From assembly GCA_022843265.1 (NCBI GenBank), contig JALHNZ010000006.1, forward strand, positions 1-64,000: a DNA stretch of 64,000 nucleotides, written 5' to 3'. Below, piece by piece: positions 24,941-33,195 of this stretch. Under the pieces are notes generated by a model. The model was given only the letters and a program-made list of their open reading frames with translations. It made no database searches and was not told the origin of the DNA. The number at the start of each line of letters is the position of its first letter. The stretch's first letter is position 1. Source of the stretch: Gemmatimonadaceae bacterium. Its GTDB lineage: Bacteria; Gemmatimonadota; Gemmatimonadetes; Gemmatimonadales; Gemmatimonadaceae. A program made the position numbers and the translations under genes.

Positions 24941-25486
24941 ATGACACACAGAGCTTCTCAGTCGAGCGTGCAGTTCGCGCGTGCAACGCACCGGTGGTGG
25001 CGCGACAGACGACGGATCGCGGTGGCGTTCGGAACGGGGTGCGTTGTGGCCGCGCTCACGGCGTGCGAGCCGCAGCCTCGCAACGCTGCGACAAGCACCT
25101 CAGCTGAAGCGTTGCCCGATATCATCTGGGTAACGAACGCCTGGGTCCGCGCCGGCGACAGCGCTGCACTTACCGGCGCATACGCAACCGTTCACAACCC
25201 ACGCGACAGTGCCGCGCAAATTGTAGGCGCGAGAAGCGCAGCGGCTGACACGGTTGAGCTGCATGAGACCATGCAGCATGACGGCATGGTGCACATGGAA
25301 GCGCAAACCGAGATTGCACTTGCAGCGCGTGACTCGGTTGTGTTTGCCCCCGGGGGGAAACACTTCATGCTGCGTGGGCTGCGACGAGCACTGGTTGAAG
25401 GCGAACAGGTGCCGGTGCAACTATTGTTGCGCAATGGCGACACGATCCGTTTTACCGCCGCGGTGCGTTCAATCACGGGTCAGTAG
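24941..25486 (+). CDS. PCu(A)C copper chaperone lipoprotein
   Basis: A 181-residue periplasmic lipoprotein with signal peptide and lipobox ALTAC (Cys42). The core carries the PCu(A)C pattern LHETMQHDGMVHM followed by GGKHFMLRGL, supplying His and Met ligands for Cu(I). These proteins deliver copper to the Cu-A site of cytochrome c oxidase. The start ATG at 24941 is preferred over 24887 because the latter adds an unrelated polar stretch before the signal peptide. It is convergent with copD, 24 bases apart. Confidence 0.9.
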   Translation: MTHRASQSSVQFARATHRWWRDRRRIAVAFGTGCVVAALTACEPQPRNAATSTSAEALPDIIWVTNAWVRAGDSAALTGAYATVHNPRDSAAQIVGARSAAADTVELHETMQHDGMVHMEAQTEIALAARDSVVFAPGGKHFMLRGLRRALVEGEQVPVQLLLRNGDTIRFTAAVRSITGQ

Positions 25487-25510
25487 CACGACACGTGCGT
25501 TGCGCAGGAC

Positions 25511-26350
25511 TTAACTCAGCGTTGGCGGTTCGCTCTCACCGAGCCAGCCGGTGATAGCCAGCACCAGTAGCGTGAGAAACACCTCAAGCTGAAGTGAACG
25601 ACGCATCGCCAGCACATTGCCCTGCGATGAACGCACCAGTTGCAGGTGATGTCTCGCACCAAGCGCAAGCACGAGCGCCACAAGACCAGTTTTGATGAGC
25701 ACCATTCGGCCGTAACCAGGCTCCAGCAGTTGCCACGGCGAATCAAGTCGCGTCCAGACAGTGATTACGCCGCTCACGACCACCACTGGTGCGCTGATTA
25801 GCGCCATCGCGCCGTAGCGAGGCACGACGTGATGCAGGGCGTGCACGTCGCTCCACCATGGACGCGCAAGCAATGCCAAAGTGCCGAGCCACACCGCGGC
25901 GGCGGTGGCGTGCACAAGCGTGAGCGAGAACGCCAGGAGCTGATTGTCTGCGGCGGCCGCATGGCCAAGCCATGGAATGAGTGCCAGCAGCAACACCGAG
26001 AGCGCTCGTGCAGCCGCATTTGTAAAGCGCGCCGGCAACGCAGCGCTGACGAGGGCAGCCAGTGCAAGCAGTGCCAGCGCTGCACGTGTTCGTCCCCAAT
26101 TAGTGCCGGCGAGCATGTCAAACGTTTCGGCGAGCGGCAACGCGTCAGCCGCAAACGCGTCAAAGGCGAACAGTTGTCCAGTGGTTTGGGCGACCACCGC
26201 GAGTGTCAGCAACAGCGCAGCGCCCAGCACAGGCCTGCGAATCGCGCGCGCTGGAGCGAGCCACGAGCACACTGCTGCGCCGATCAAGAGAAGGGCGCCC
26301 GTTAACGCGAGCGCGCGACCGCCGGCAGTGAGCAGAAAAGCCTGGTCCAT
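25511..26350 (-). CDS. CopD-family copper resistance/export protein
   Basis: A 279-residue integral membrane protein with about eight hydrophobic segments. Recognisable CopD blocks are HATAAAVWLGTLALLARPWW, YGAMALISAPVVVVSGVITVW and GYGRMVLIKTGLVALVLALGARHHLQLV. The start at 26350 (MDQAFLLTAGG) precedes the first membrane segment; the longer reading adds a polar tract. It is convergent with the copper-chaperone gene, so both ends of a copper-handling pair meet here. Confidence 0.87.
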   Translation of the reverse strand: MDQAFLLTAGGRALALTGALLLIGAAVCSWLAPARAIRRPVLGAALLLTLAVVAQTTGQLFAFDAFAADALPLAETFDMLAGTNWGRTRAALALLALAALVSAALPARFTNAAARALSVLLLALIPWLGHAAAADNQLLAFSLTLVHATAAAVWLGTLALLARPWWSDVHALHHVVPRYGAMALISAPVVVVSGVITVWTRLDSPWQLLEPGYGRMVLIKTGLVALVLALGARHHLQLVRSSQGNVLAMRRSLQLEVFLTLLVLAITGWLGESEPPTLS

Positions 26351-26494
26351 TGCTGATGCTGTGATTCTGGTGATAAACCGTGGAGCAGCGCGTTTCGGTG
26401 TTCGTCGCGTGCTTCCCCGATGCTGGGATTCGATGCAATGTACGAGCGATACCGATCCTACGCCGAATGTGTTGTCTCTCATGCTGGTACTCAC

Positions 26495-27079
26495 GTGCGA
26501 ATCACTCGGACATCCTTGGTGCTGGTCGTGCTCTGCGCGGCCGTCGTCGCGTGCGGCGGCGGAGGGTCAGACACGTCGGAATCGGCATCGTCGCGCACCA
26601 CGACCGCGTCGCCGAACGTGTCCGCCGATTCCGCCGCCGATAGCGGTGCCGCGCGCGACGCCGGCCGCAATGTGGACAGCATCGTGGCGGCCATTCGTGC
26701 CTGCCCTCGCGACGGTACATGGCATGCGTGCAGCCTTGAGCGCCGTTTACAGATGTCAGGATTTCGCACGGTACGCGCTGATTCCATGGTGCGAATTCCC
26801 GGTGTGTCAAACGACGCCACGCTCTTTCTACTCGGCCGACAGTCGCTGCACGTGGTGTTTTTTGAATCCACAAGCGCGGCCGACGACGCGATGCGGACGC
26901 TCGATTCAGCGCGCGCAGCACCGCGAGGCGACACGGCAGTCGTGTGGCCCGACCGGCCGACGCTCATCCGATCCGCGAACGCGCTGGCTGTTCTGGTTGG
27001 CGGCTCGGATCGAACGGTCGAACGCGTGGCCAACGCGATAACCGCTGGTCCGCCCCAACCGGAGCGAACAACTCCTTAA
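26495..27079 (+). CDS. Lipoprotein of unknown function
   Basis: A 194-residue protein if started at GTG 26495, which makes a compact lipoprotein signal VRITRTSLVLVVLCAAVVAC. An in-frame ATG at 26420 would add a 25-residue polar leader. The Cys is followed by a glycine, serine and threonine linker (GGGGSDTSES...), then a folded region of ~130 residues with NVDSIVAAIRACPRDGTWHACSLERRLQMSGFRTVRADSMV and VVFFESTSAADDAMRTLDSARAA. The two cysteines in ACPRDGTWHAC may form a disulfide. No family recognised. Confidence 0.72.
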   Translation: MRITRTSLVLVVLCAAVVACGGGGSDTSESASSRTTTASPNVSADSAADSGAARDAGRNVDSIVAAIRACPRDGTWHACSLERRLQMSGFRTVRADSMVRIPGVSNDATLFLLGRQSLHVVFFESTSAADDAMRTLDSARAAPRGDTAVVWPDRPTLIRSANALAVLVGGSDRTVERVANAITAGPPQPERTTP

Positions 27080-27142
27080 GACAGTTACTGTTTTTGGCTT
27101 TTGTTCGGCATTTACGTCACTCACTTGGTACTGATCAGCATT

Positions 27143-27161
27143 TTCTGCACGGATTGCAATT
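27143..27161. promoter_or_regulatory. Upstream operator-like dyad 1 of glutamine synthetase
   Basis: TTCTGCA-CGGAT-TGCAATT: the inner TGCA palindrome halves match exactly and the outer bases partly. The 10-mer TTTTCTGCAC recurs 73 bases downstream in a second dyad, about seven helical turns away, which suggests paired binding sites of a regulator. Confidence 0.6.
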
Positions 27162-27215
27162 TATCTGCGTCATTTAGTCGAAAAAGCATTGATATGGCGT
27201 CTGAAATCACTAGTT

Positions 27216-27234
27216 TTCTGCACACCATGCAGAA
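27216..27234. promoter_or_regulatory. Upstream operator-like dyad 2 of glutamine synthetase
   Basis: A perfect dyad TTCTGCA-N5-TGCAGAA, 66 bases before the glutamine synthetase start, with the same half-site and spacer as the element at 27143-27161. It lies in the AT-rich region 27080-27299, which holds no other gene I can support. Confidence 0.68.
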
Positions 27235-27299
27235 TGCGACCACCCATCGGGCTTGTTGGGGGTGCGGCGCGCTTCCACTTACGCTCTCATTAAACGGTC

Positions 27300-29528
27300 A
27301 TGGCCATCGACTCGATTAACCCGCGCTTTGCGATTCTGCGCGAGATCACGCATCGCGGCGTACGCATCACGCCGCGCCCTATGGACGAAAACGGCGTGGT
27401 ACTGCCGACGTCTGCATTTTTTGGCGACAACACGTTTGGCCTGCGTCAGATGCGTACCAAGCTGCCGGCCCACGTGTACGCGTCGCTTGCCGACTCCGTA
27501 CGACTGGGCCGCAAGCTCGACAGCGACATCGCGCCGATTGTTGCCCAGGCAATCAAGGAGTGGGCGATCTCGCGTGGCGTCACGCACTTCACGCACTGGT
27601 TTCAGCCGCAGACCGGCCTCACGGCCGAAAAGCATGACGCGTTCCTCGGTTTTGATGAAAACGGTTTGCCGATCGAGCAGTTCTCCGGCGAGCAGCTGAT
27701 TCAGTCGGAGCCGGACGCATCAAGCTTCCCGAGCGGCGGTCTTCGGGCCACGTGGGAAGCGCGCGGGTACACGGCGTGGAATCCTGCCAGCCCGGTGTTC
27801 ATCGATGAAGAAGGCGGCACGCGCACGCTGTGCGTTCCGTCGGTATTCATTGGCTACAATGGTGAAGCGCTCGATGAAATGACGCCGCTGCTGCGCAGCT
27901 CGGATGTCATTTCACAGAAGGCGATGGCGCTGCTTGAAATGATTGGTGATACGGGTGTGCAGCGTGTCGTCACCACGCTCGGTCCGGAGCAGGAGTTCTT
28001 CATGATTGATCGCGGGCACTTTGCGCTGCGCCCCGACCTCGTCATGGCGCGACGCACCTTGCTTGGCGCCGAGCCGCCACGCGGCCAGCAGCTTGAAGAC
28101 CACTATTTCGGTGGCATTCCAGAGCGTGTACAGGCGTGCATCAGCGAAGTGGAAACCGATCTGTACAAGCTTGGTGTGCCCATCATGACGCGTCACAACG
28201 AAGTGGCGCCATGTCAGTTCGAAATGGCGCCGTTGTATGAAGAAACCGATGTCGCCGTTGATCACAACCACATGGTGATGGAAGTGCTCAAGAAGGTGGC
28301 CATGCGTCATGGTCTGCAGGCCATCATGCACGAGAAGCCGTTTGCGGGCATTAACGGATCGGGCAAGCATTGCAACTGGTCGCTGGCGATCACGTCGGAC
28401 AACTCGCTCGACGGCATGAATCTGCTCAAGCCCGGCAAGACACCGCACGAGAATTTGCGCTTTCTGCTGTTCCTTGCGGCTGTCCTCAAGGGCGTCCACA
28501 AGCATGGTGCGTTGCTGCGCGCCGGCATTGCCACGAGCGGCAACGAGCATCGTCTTGGCGCAAACGAAGCACCGCCAGCGATCATCTCCGTGTTTCTCGG
28601 CCGCTCGCTCACCCAGGTGTGCGACGACATTGCAGCTGGCAAGACGGGGAAGGGTTCAGCCGAGCAGACCATGCTCAAGCTTGGTGTCGACAAGTTGCCC
28701 GAAGTCGTGCAGGACAACACCGATCGCAATCGTACGTCGCCGTTTGCGTTTACCGGTGCAAAGTTTGAGTTCCGCGCGGTTGGCGGATCACAGAGCATCG
28801 CGTTCCCGGTCATGTTGCTGCAGGCAGCGGTGGCAGAAGCCATTGACGACATCACCGGCGACCTGAAAAAGGCGCTCAAGACCGCCAAGACCACCGGCGA
28901 CGCAGTGCTCGCCGTTGTGCAGAATGCGTTCAAGAGCACGGCCGCGATTCGCTTTGAAGGCAACAACTACTCCGACGAGTGGGTAGTGGAAGCCAAGAAG
29001 CGCGGTTTGCCGAATATGCGTCGCACGCCGGAAGCGTTGCAGGCCCTGGTGAGCGACTCGTCGCGCAAGTTGTTTGAACACACTGGCGTCCTGACCAAGC
29101 CGGAGCTCGACAGCCGCTATCACATTCGGCTGGAGCGGTACAACAAGGATCTGCTCATTGAAATGCACACGCTGCAGCAGATGGTCGACACGCAGGTTCT
29201 GCCGGCGTGCTATACGTACTTCGGCGATTTGTCGGGCGACGCGGGTCGTGGCGCCGCCTCGGGCATCAACATGCAGCCGCTGATCAACGCGGCAAACACG
29301 GTGAGCAATCTGATCACCGCGCTGCAGAAGGCGCGCACCGATCTCAGCAAGGTGCTCACCAAGGCGGAGGCATTGCACGACGACATCGTGGCGCAGGGCG
29401 AGATCATCTCCACAACGGGCCGCGAAGCGATGGATGCCGTGCGCGTGGTGTGTGATTCGCTCGAGCTCACCATTGGTGACTCGTACTGGCCCCTGCCCCG
29501 TTACCGCGAAATGTTGTTCCCCGTCTAA
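27300..29528 (+). CDS. glnN: Type III glutamine synthetase
   Basis: A 742-residue cytoplasmic enzyme of the GSIII group (glutamate + ammonia + ATP to glutamine), much longer than GSI (~470). The GSIII-specific N-terminal half is visible: GVRITPRPMDENG, FGDNTFGLRQMRTKLP, THFTHWFQPQTGLTAEKHDAFL. The catalytic region contains GPEQEFFMID, HNEVAPCQFEMAPLYEE, DHNHMVMEVLKKVA, EKPFAGINGSGKHCNWSL and ATSGNEHRLGANEAPPAIISVFLG. It begins at ATG 27300 after a 220-base AT-rich leader with two dyads and ends at a strong terminator at 29553-29588. It is probably the main ammonia-assimilating enzyme; nitrogen control via the dyads is inferred. Confidence 0.96.
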   Translation: MAIDSINPRFAILREITHRGVRITPRPMDENGVVLPTSAFFGDNTFGLRQMRTKLPAHVYASLADSVRLGRKLDSDIAPIVAQAIKEWAISRGVTHFTHWFQPQTGLTAEKHDAFLGFDENGLPIEQFSGEQLIQSEPDASSFPSGGLRATWEARGYTAWNPASPVFIDEEGGTRTLCVPSVFIGYNGEALDEMTPLLRSSDVISQKAMALLEMIGDTGVQRVVTTLGPEQEFFMIDRGHFALRPDLVMARRTLLGAEPPRGQQLEDHYFGGIPERVQACISEVETDLYKLGVPIMTRHNEVAPCQFEMAPLYEETDVAVDHNHMVMEVLKKVAMRHGLQAIMHEKPFAGINGSGKHCNWSLAITSDNSLDGMNLLKPGKTPHENLRFLLFLAAVLKGVHKHGALLRAGIATSGNEHRLGANEAPPAIISVFLGRSLTQVCDDIAAGKTGKGSAEQTMLKLGVDKLPEVVQDNTDRNRTSPFAFTGAKFEFRAVGGSQSIAFPVMLLQAAVAEAIDDITGDLKKALKTAKTTGDAVLAVVQNAFKSTAAIRFEGNNYSDEWVVEAKKRGLPNMRRTPEALQALVSDSSRKLFEHTGVLTKPELDSRYHIRLERYNKDLLIEMHTLQQMVDTQVLPACYTYFGDLSGDAGRGAASGINMQPLINAANTVSNLITALQKARTDLSKVLTKAEALHDDIVAQGEIISTTGREAMDAVRVVCDSLELTIGDSYWPLPRYREMLFPV

Positions 29529-29552
29529 GCTCTGTCAGTCACTACCGTCAGT

Positions 29553-29588
29553 CAAAACGGCGTCATCCATCTGGATGGCGCCGTTTTG
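29553..29588. terminator. Bidirectional terminator between glnN and thiE
   Basis: A near-perfect 16-pair stem (CAAAACGGCG/CGCCGTTTTG plus inner T-G, C-G and ATCC/GGAT pairs) with loop ATCT lies between the convergent genes. The GTTTTG ends give short T runs on both strands. Confidence 0.9.
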
Positions 29589-29617
29589 TCATACGTCCGC
29601 AGTCCGCCCGTACGTGA

Positions 29618-30244
29618 TTAATCGCTCGTCACGCCGACCAGCAGCGACCGCACGCGGTCAGCCGGATCTTCGGCACTGAGTACATATCCGCAGGTCGCCA
29701 CGCCACGTGCGCCGGCCATGAGACATTCCCGAGCGTTGTCGGACGTGATACCGCCCAGTGCCACCACTGCCACGCCGCTGCGCGCAGCATCGCGAATCGC
29801 GCGAACGCCCGCAGGCGCAGCATCGGGCTTCGACGCCGTCGCAAACACGGGAGCCAGCAAGAGGTAGTGCGCCGCGTGCGAGAACGCGTCTGCTTCCGCG
29901 TGCACCGACCGGCCAACGAGCGTTGAAACAGCGGCGGCCGCAAAAAGCGCATCGCGCTCCGTACAATGGACCGACAGCCGCAGTTCGGGATATGCGGTGC
30001 GCAACATGGCATAGGCGCTCGGCCGTACGGCCCATGTGACGCGCGGATCGGACACCGCATCGAGCAACACATGACACAACGCGATGTATGCGAACAGATC
30101 GAGATCCGGTTCGCGCACACGGATCCATCGCGCGCCACCCTGCGCTGCTCCACGCAGCGCATCTGGTAGTGCCAACAGGCTTCGCGCGCGATCGGTGATC
30201 ACCATCAGCGGCGATGGCAGCACTACGTCATCTGGCGAATCCAT
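29618..30244 (-). CDS. thiE: Thiamine-phosphate synthase-like protein (ThiE/TenI family)
   Basis: A 208-residue TIM-barrel protein with ThiE/TenI blocks: LMVITDRARSL, GGARWIRVREPDLDLF, SVHCTERDAL, HYLLLAPVFATASKPDA and VVALGGITSDNARECLMAGARGVATCGYV. ThiE joins the pyrimidine and thiazole moieties. Related TenI proteins only aromatise the thiazole, and the short degenerate motifs here (for example VREPDL instead of a lysine-bearing LR.K) leave TenI function open. The start overlaps the thiG stop by one base (TAATG). Last gene of the thiOSGE operon. Confidence 0.82.
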   Translation of the reverse strand: MDSPDDVVLPSPLMVITDRARSLLALPDALRGAAQGGARWIRVREPDLDLFAYIALCHVLLDAVSDPRVTWAVRPSAYAMLRTAYPELRLSVHCTERDALFAAAAVSTLVGRSVHAEADAFSHAAHYLLLAPVFATASKPDAAPAGVRAIRDAARSGVAVVALGGITSDNARECLMAGARGVATCGYVLSAEDPADRVRSLLVGVTSD

Positions 30245-31020
30245 TAGCTGCCAATCATGCCAATTTCAGGACTCGATGGATCGGCGAACAGGCGTTCAGG
30301 AATGCGTCCCGCCAGGCGCGCCGAACGGCCGGCGCGCACCGCATCGCGCAGTGCCGCAGCCATGAGCACCGGATGGTCGGCGCGTGCGACCGCGGTATTG
30401 GCCAGCACTGCACTCGCGCCAAGCTCCATCGCAAGCGCCGCATGAGACGCCGTACCAATACCCGCGTCGACAATCACCGGTACCGCACTGCGCGAGCACA
30501 AATGCTCAAGCGTGGACGGATTCAGAATGCCGCGGCCTGAGCCAATGAAGGACGCCAGCGGCATCACGGCTGCACAGCCCACATCAGCCAGGCGCTGACA
30601 CGCCACCGGATCATCTGTACAATACGGCAGCACAATGAAACCGTCGCGCACCAACTGTTCGGCCGCCTGCACAAGTTGCACAATATCCGGATACAACGTT
30701 TCGCGATCGCCGATCAATTCAAGCTTGAGCCACGGCGTGCCCAGTGCTTCGCGTGCGAGGTGTGCTGTCAGTACCGCATCACGCACGGTAAAACAGCCCG
30801 CTGTGTTCGGAAGCAGCCGGTACGAACCTCCAAGTAGCGACGGCAGCGATTCCCCATCACCGCTCAGCGCGATGCGTCGCACGGCAACGGTCACAATCTC
30901 CGTGCCGCTTTCCTTGAGCGCGTCAAGCAACGTGCCGCGATTGGGATATCCGGCCGAACCGAGCAACAACCGCGAAGCAAACGTCTCACCGCCGAGCGAA
31001 AACAGATCGGCGTTAGCCAC
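30244..31020 (-). CDS. thiG: Thiazole synthase ThiG
   Basis: A 258-residue TIM-barrel enzyme. [10 protein letters not shown] is the typical first strand; [16 protein letters not shown] contains the Schiff-base lysine, followed by [17 protein letters not shown]. The signature [22 protein letters not shown] and [33 protein letters not shown] and the closing [16 protein letters not shown] complete the family profile. It makes thiazole phosphate from DXP, iminoglycine (from ThiO) and ThiS thiocarboxylate. Overlaps thiS by 8 bases. Confidence 0.95.
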   Translation of the reverse strand: MANADLFSLGGETFASRLLLGSAGYPNRGTLLDALKESGTEIVTVAVRRIALSGDGESLPSLLGGSYRLLPNTAGCFTVRDAVLTAHLAREALGTPWLKLELIGDRETLYPDIVQLVQAAEQLVRDGFIVLPYCTDDPVACQRLADVGCAAVMPLASFIGSGRGILNPSTLEHLCSRSAVPVIVDAGIGTASHAALAMELGASAVLANTAVARADHPVLMAAALRDAVRAGRSARLAGRIPERLFADPSSPEIGMIGS

Positions 31021-31228
31021 CCGCCACCGCCGTGATGATTTCTACGCGATCGTTGGCGTGCAGTTGCACGTCGTCCCACGCCGCGCGCGGCACGACCGTG
31101 TCATTGACCGCAATGGCCACGTGTCGCGTATCGGCGCGTAGCGAGAGCTGCTCGAGCGCAGCGTGCAGCGATGGTGAAGGCAGTTCCTGCATCGCGCCAT
31201 TCAGCTGTACGCGGACGCGCGGCGACAC
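31013..31228 (-). CDS. thiS: Sulfur carrier protein ThiS
   Basis: A small ubiquitin-like protein of 71 residues if started at GTG 31228. It ends in the required Gly-Gly (ITAVAGG) that is adenylated and thiocarboxylated to donate sulfur to ThiG. The beta-grasp core is [24 protein letters not shown]...[36 protein letters not shown]. An in-frame ATG at 31315 would give 100 residues and overlap thiO by 56 bases; 31228 gives the family's usual ~66-70 residue length and is preferred, though neither start has a clear ribosome-binding site. Confidence 0.87.
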   Translation of the reverse strand: MSPRVRVQLNGAMQELPSPSLHAALEQLSLRADTRHVAIAVNDTVVPRAAWDDVQLHANDRVEIITAVAGG

Positions 31229-31259
31229 GACAGGATTCGCGGCGTCGCCCGTCGAATGT

Positions 31260-32489
31260 TCAGAGGGCGGCGTGAGCGGGGACCTGGATGTTTCTGAAAC
31301 CGGCAAAGTCGGCATCGAATCGTGCGGGAGCGAATGCGCTGATCCAGTCGGGCTCAGCCTGATCGCAGATGGTCATGGCAATCGCGTCGGCCGTGGCAGG
31401 CGCAAGCAATATGCCATTGCGGTAGTGACCGGTGGCGAACAACAAACGTTCGTCTCGGTGTCCAATCATGGGTGCATCATCACGCGAGCCCGGGCGAAAT
31501 CCGCACCAGGTCTCAACCACGCGTGCCGACTCCACAGCAGGCATGGCGCGCCACGCACCTTCCAACAAATGCAACAAGCCGCCCGCCGTGACACCGTCCT
31601 CAAAACCACGGTCTTCGACCGTGGCACCAATGAGCAGTCGACCTGATGTTCTCGGAACAAGATACACACGGGGCGTGAACACTGCGTGCTGAAGCAGCGG
31701 CGTGCTATCGGGCAGTTCCACCGACAGCATTTGTCCTTTCACGGGATGTACGGGCGGCTTCCATTCATCGGGAATTCCCCCAACGGATCGCGACCAGGCG
31801 CCAGCGGCAACAACAATGTAATCCGCCTCGAGCTGCCCAAGTTCTGTCACGATCATGGGTCTGGCACCGCCAAGCGCAACCGCGTCTACGCGACGCTGGT
31901 GCACCGCTACACCGTGTGCTCCCAATACATCGCGCAGCGCCACCAGCACCGCACGTGGATCAACCTGACGATCATTGGGCAAGTGACGCGCCGCCAGCGC
32001 GGTCGCCTCAAGATTCGGCTCGAGTTCACCGAGTTCGGCGCGCGTTAACCAGCGCTGTGCTGTGCCCAGCGCCTCATGGTACGAGTGTGTATGCTCAAGC
32101 TTCTTGACATCGTCACGCGTGAGTGCAATCACGAGCGAACCGCGGCTACGAAAGTCGAGCGGAATTGTGGATTGACCTTCGAGCTCGCGCGCAAACGCCG
32201 GCCACAACGAGAGGCTGCGCAAGCACAGCTCGTGCAGCGCATCTTCGGTGGGCTCGGCTTCCACTCCAGGCGCCAGCAGTCCGGCAGACGCACGACTGGC
32301 AGCGAAACAACCGCGCCCCTGACTTGGTCCACCAGCATCGAATACGTCAACTCGGCAACCGCGTTGCACGAGGCGCCACGCGATGGACAGCCCAATAATT
32401 CCAGCGCCAACAATCGCGACGTGTGGTGCAACGCCGGAGGCAGACACACGTGCCCCCTGAGTAGGATCAACTGACAAAGTACCGGACAC
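31260..32489 (-). CDS. thiO: Glycine oxidase ThiO
   Basis: A 409-residue FAD-dependent oxidase. The Rossmann motif VAIVGAGIIGLSIAWRL opens the protein after a short N-terminal leader. Later blocks are LAARHLPNDRQVDPRAVLVAL, the FAD-binding strand YIVVAAGAWS and LLFATGHYRNGILLAPATADAIA. It oxidises glycine to iminoglycine for ThiG, replacing the tyrosine lyase ThiH in aerobes. Start GTG 32489 is chosen because TGAGGAG lies 6 bases upstream (32496-32502), the clearest ribosome-binding site in the window; the adjacent GTG at 32492 is only 3 bases away. First gene of thiOSGE. No TPP riboswitch is seen upstream. Confidence 0.93.
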   Translation of the reverse strand: MSGTLSVDPTQGARVSASGVAPHVAIVGAGIIGLSIAWRLVQRGCRVDVFDAGGPSQGRGCFAASRASAGLLAPGVEAEPTEDALHELCLRSLSLWPAFARELEGQSTIPLDFRSRGSLVIALTRDDVKKLEHTHSYHEALGTAQRWLTRAELGELEPNLEATALAARHLPNDRQVDPRAVLVALRDVLGAHGVAVHQRRVDAVALGGARPMIVTELGQLEADYIVVAAGAWSRSVGGIPDEWKPPVHPVKGQMLSVELPDSTPLLQHAVFTPRVYLVPRTSGRLLIGATVEDRGFEDGVTAGGLLHLLEGAWRAMPAVESARVVETWCGFRPGSRDDAPMIGHRDERLLFATGHYRNGILLAPATADAIAMTICDQAEPDWISAFAPARFDADFAGFRNIQVPAHAAL

Positions 32490-32763
32490 CACAAACTCCT
32501 CAGCAATAAGGCTTAGCCGCCACTTCACCCGCACCCTGCCCCATTCAACCACTCCGCGAACACTACGAGCTCATCCGTGCGGACGTTGGCGCCCGGTGCC
32601 ACGTTGGATGATGTGCGCGCGTTCGCGTGCGGCGATCGTGCATGATGCTGGCGCTCCCGTGTGCGGCGCTGCACAATCATCTACAGGCGCCGTTGCAACA
32701 CTGCGGTGGCGCGGCGCGCGTTCAGTGGGGGCGTGCGATTACGTCGCGACTGAGGAACGTGTG
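32490..32763. other. Divergent intergenic region between thiO and the DUF5519-like gene
   Basis: This 274-base region contains the thiO ribosome-binding site (32496-32502, minus strand) and a plus-strand AGGAA site (32753-32757). I looked for a TPP riboswitch on the minus strand and did not find its conserved core. No other gene or repeat is supported. Confidence 0.6.
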
Positions 32764-33159
32764 ATGCCTCTTGGACGTGTCAGTCAGCGCATCGCGGATG
32801 TCGTTGGTCAGTGGGAAGGTGTCACGGTACTTCCGCATCGGTTTGGCGGTGTCGAGTTTCGCGTGCAGCAGCGAGAAATTGGACATTTGCACAACGATCG
32901 CACCGCAGACCTCCCGTTTAGCGTCCGCGAGCGACGCGACCTTGTGGCCGCGGGGCGCGCGCGTGCGCATCACATGCTCGCCAACTCCGGCTGGGTGAGT
33001 CTGCCCATTCGCAGCGAGCATGACATTCCAGCAGTGCTCGACCTGTTTCGTCGCAACTACGAGCGACTGCGCGGCCTGGGGCCGCGCATGTCGCCAAGTT
33101 CAATGGGTGAATCGATCCAGCTGGTAGAAGGACGCAGTATTGATGAGCTGCCAGCCTGA
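32764..33159 (+). CDS. Luciferase-like DUF5519 domain protein
   Basis: A 131-residue cytoplasmic protein beginning MPLGRVSQRIADVVGQWEGVTVLPHRFGGVEFRVQQREIGHLHNDRTADLPFSVRERRDLV. This block, HRFGG-EF-R-REIGHLH followed by PF..R.RD..VAAGRA, matches the DUF5519 (luciferase-family) profile. The start at 32764 is preceded by AGGAA at a 6-base spacing, and an upstream ATG at 32596 is rejected. Function of this family is not established. Confidence 0.82.
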   Translation: MPLGRVSQRIADVVGQWEGVTVLPHRFGGVEFRVQQREIGHLHNDRTADLPFSVRERRDLVAAGRARAHHMLANSGWVSLPIRSEHDIPAVLDLFRRNYERLRGLGPRMSPSSMGESIQLVEGRSIDELPA

Positions 33160-33195
33160 TGCCTGACGGCAAAGCGCCTGCGGGCGTCGCACCGG

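Noticed and set aside
27126-27144. A sigma-54 promoter (GG-N10-GC) before glutamine synthetase.
   Set aside because: The TGGTAC...GC match has only nine bases between GG and GC and lacks the rest of the consensus.
27101-27319. A 72-residue frame between the lipoprotein and glutamine synthetase genes.
   Set aside because: It overlaps the glutamine synthetase start, has no ribosome-binding site and crosses both dyads. It is more likely a non-coding leader.
31013-31315. The 100-residue form of ThiS.
   Set aside because: It would overlap thiO by 56 bases and exceed the normal family length by a third; the GTG at 31228 gives a normal-length protein. Not fully excluded, since both starts lack a clear ribosome-binding site.
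32490-32763. A possible TPP riboswitch upstream of thiO.
   Set aside because: The conserved core of the TPP aptamer is not found on either strand. The only GCTGAGGAG resemblance is the thiO ribosome-binding site.
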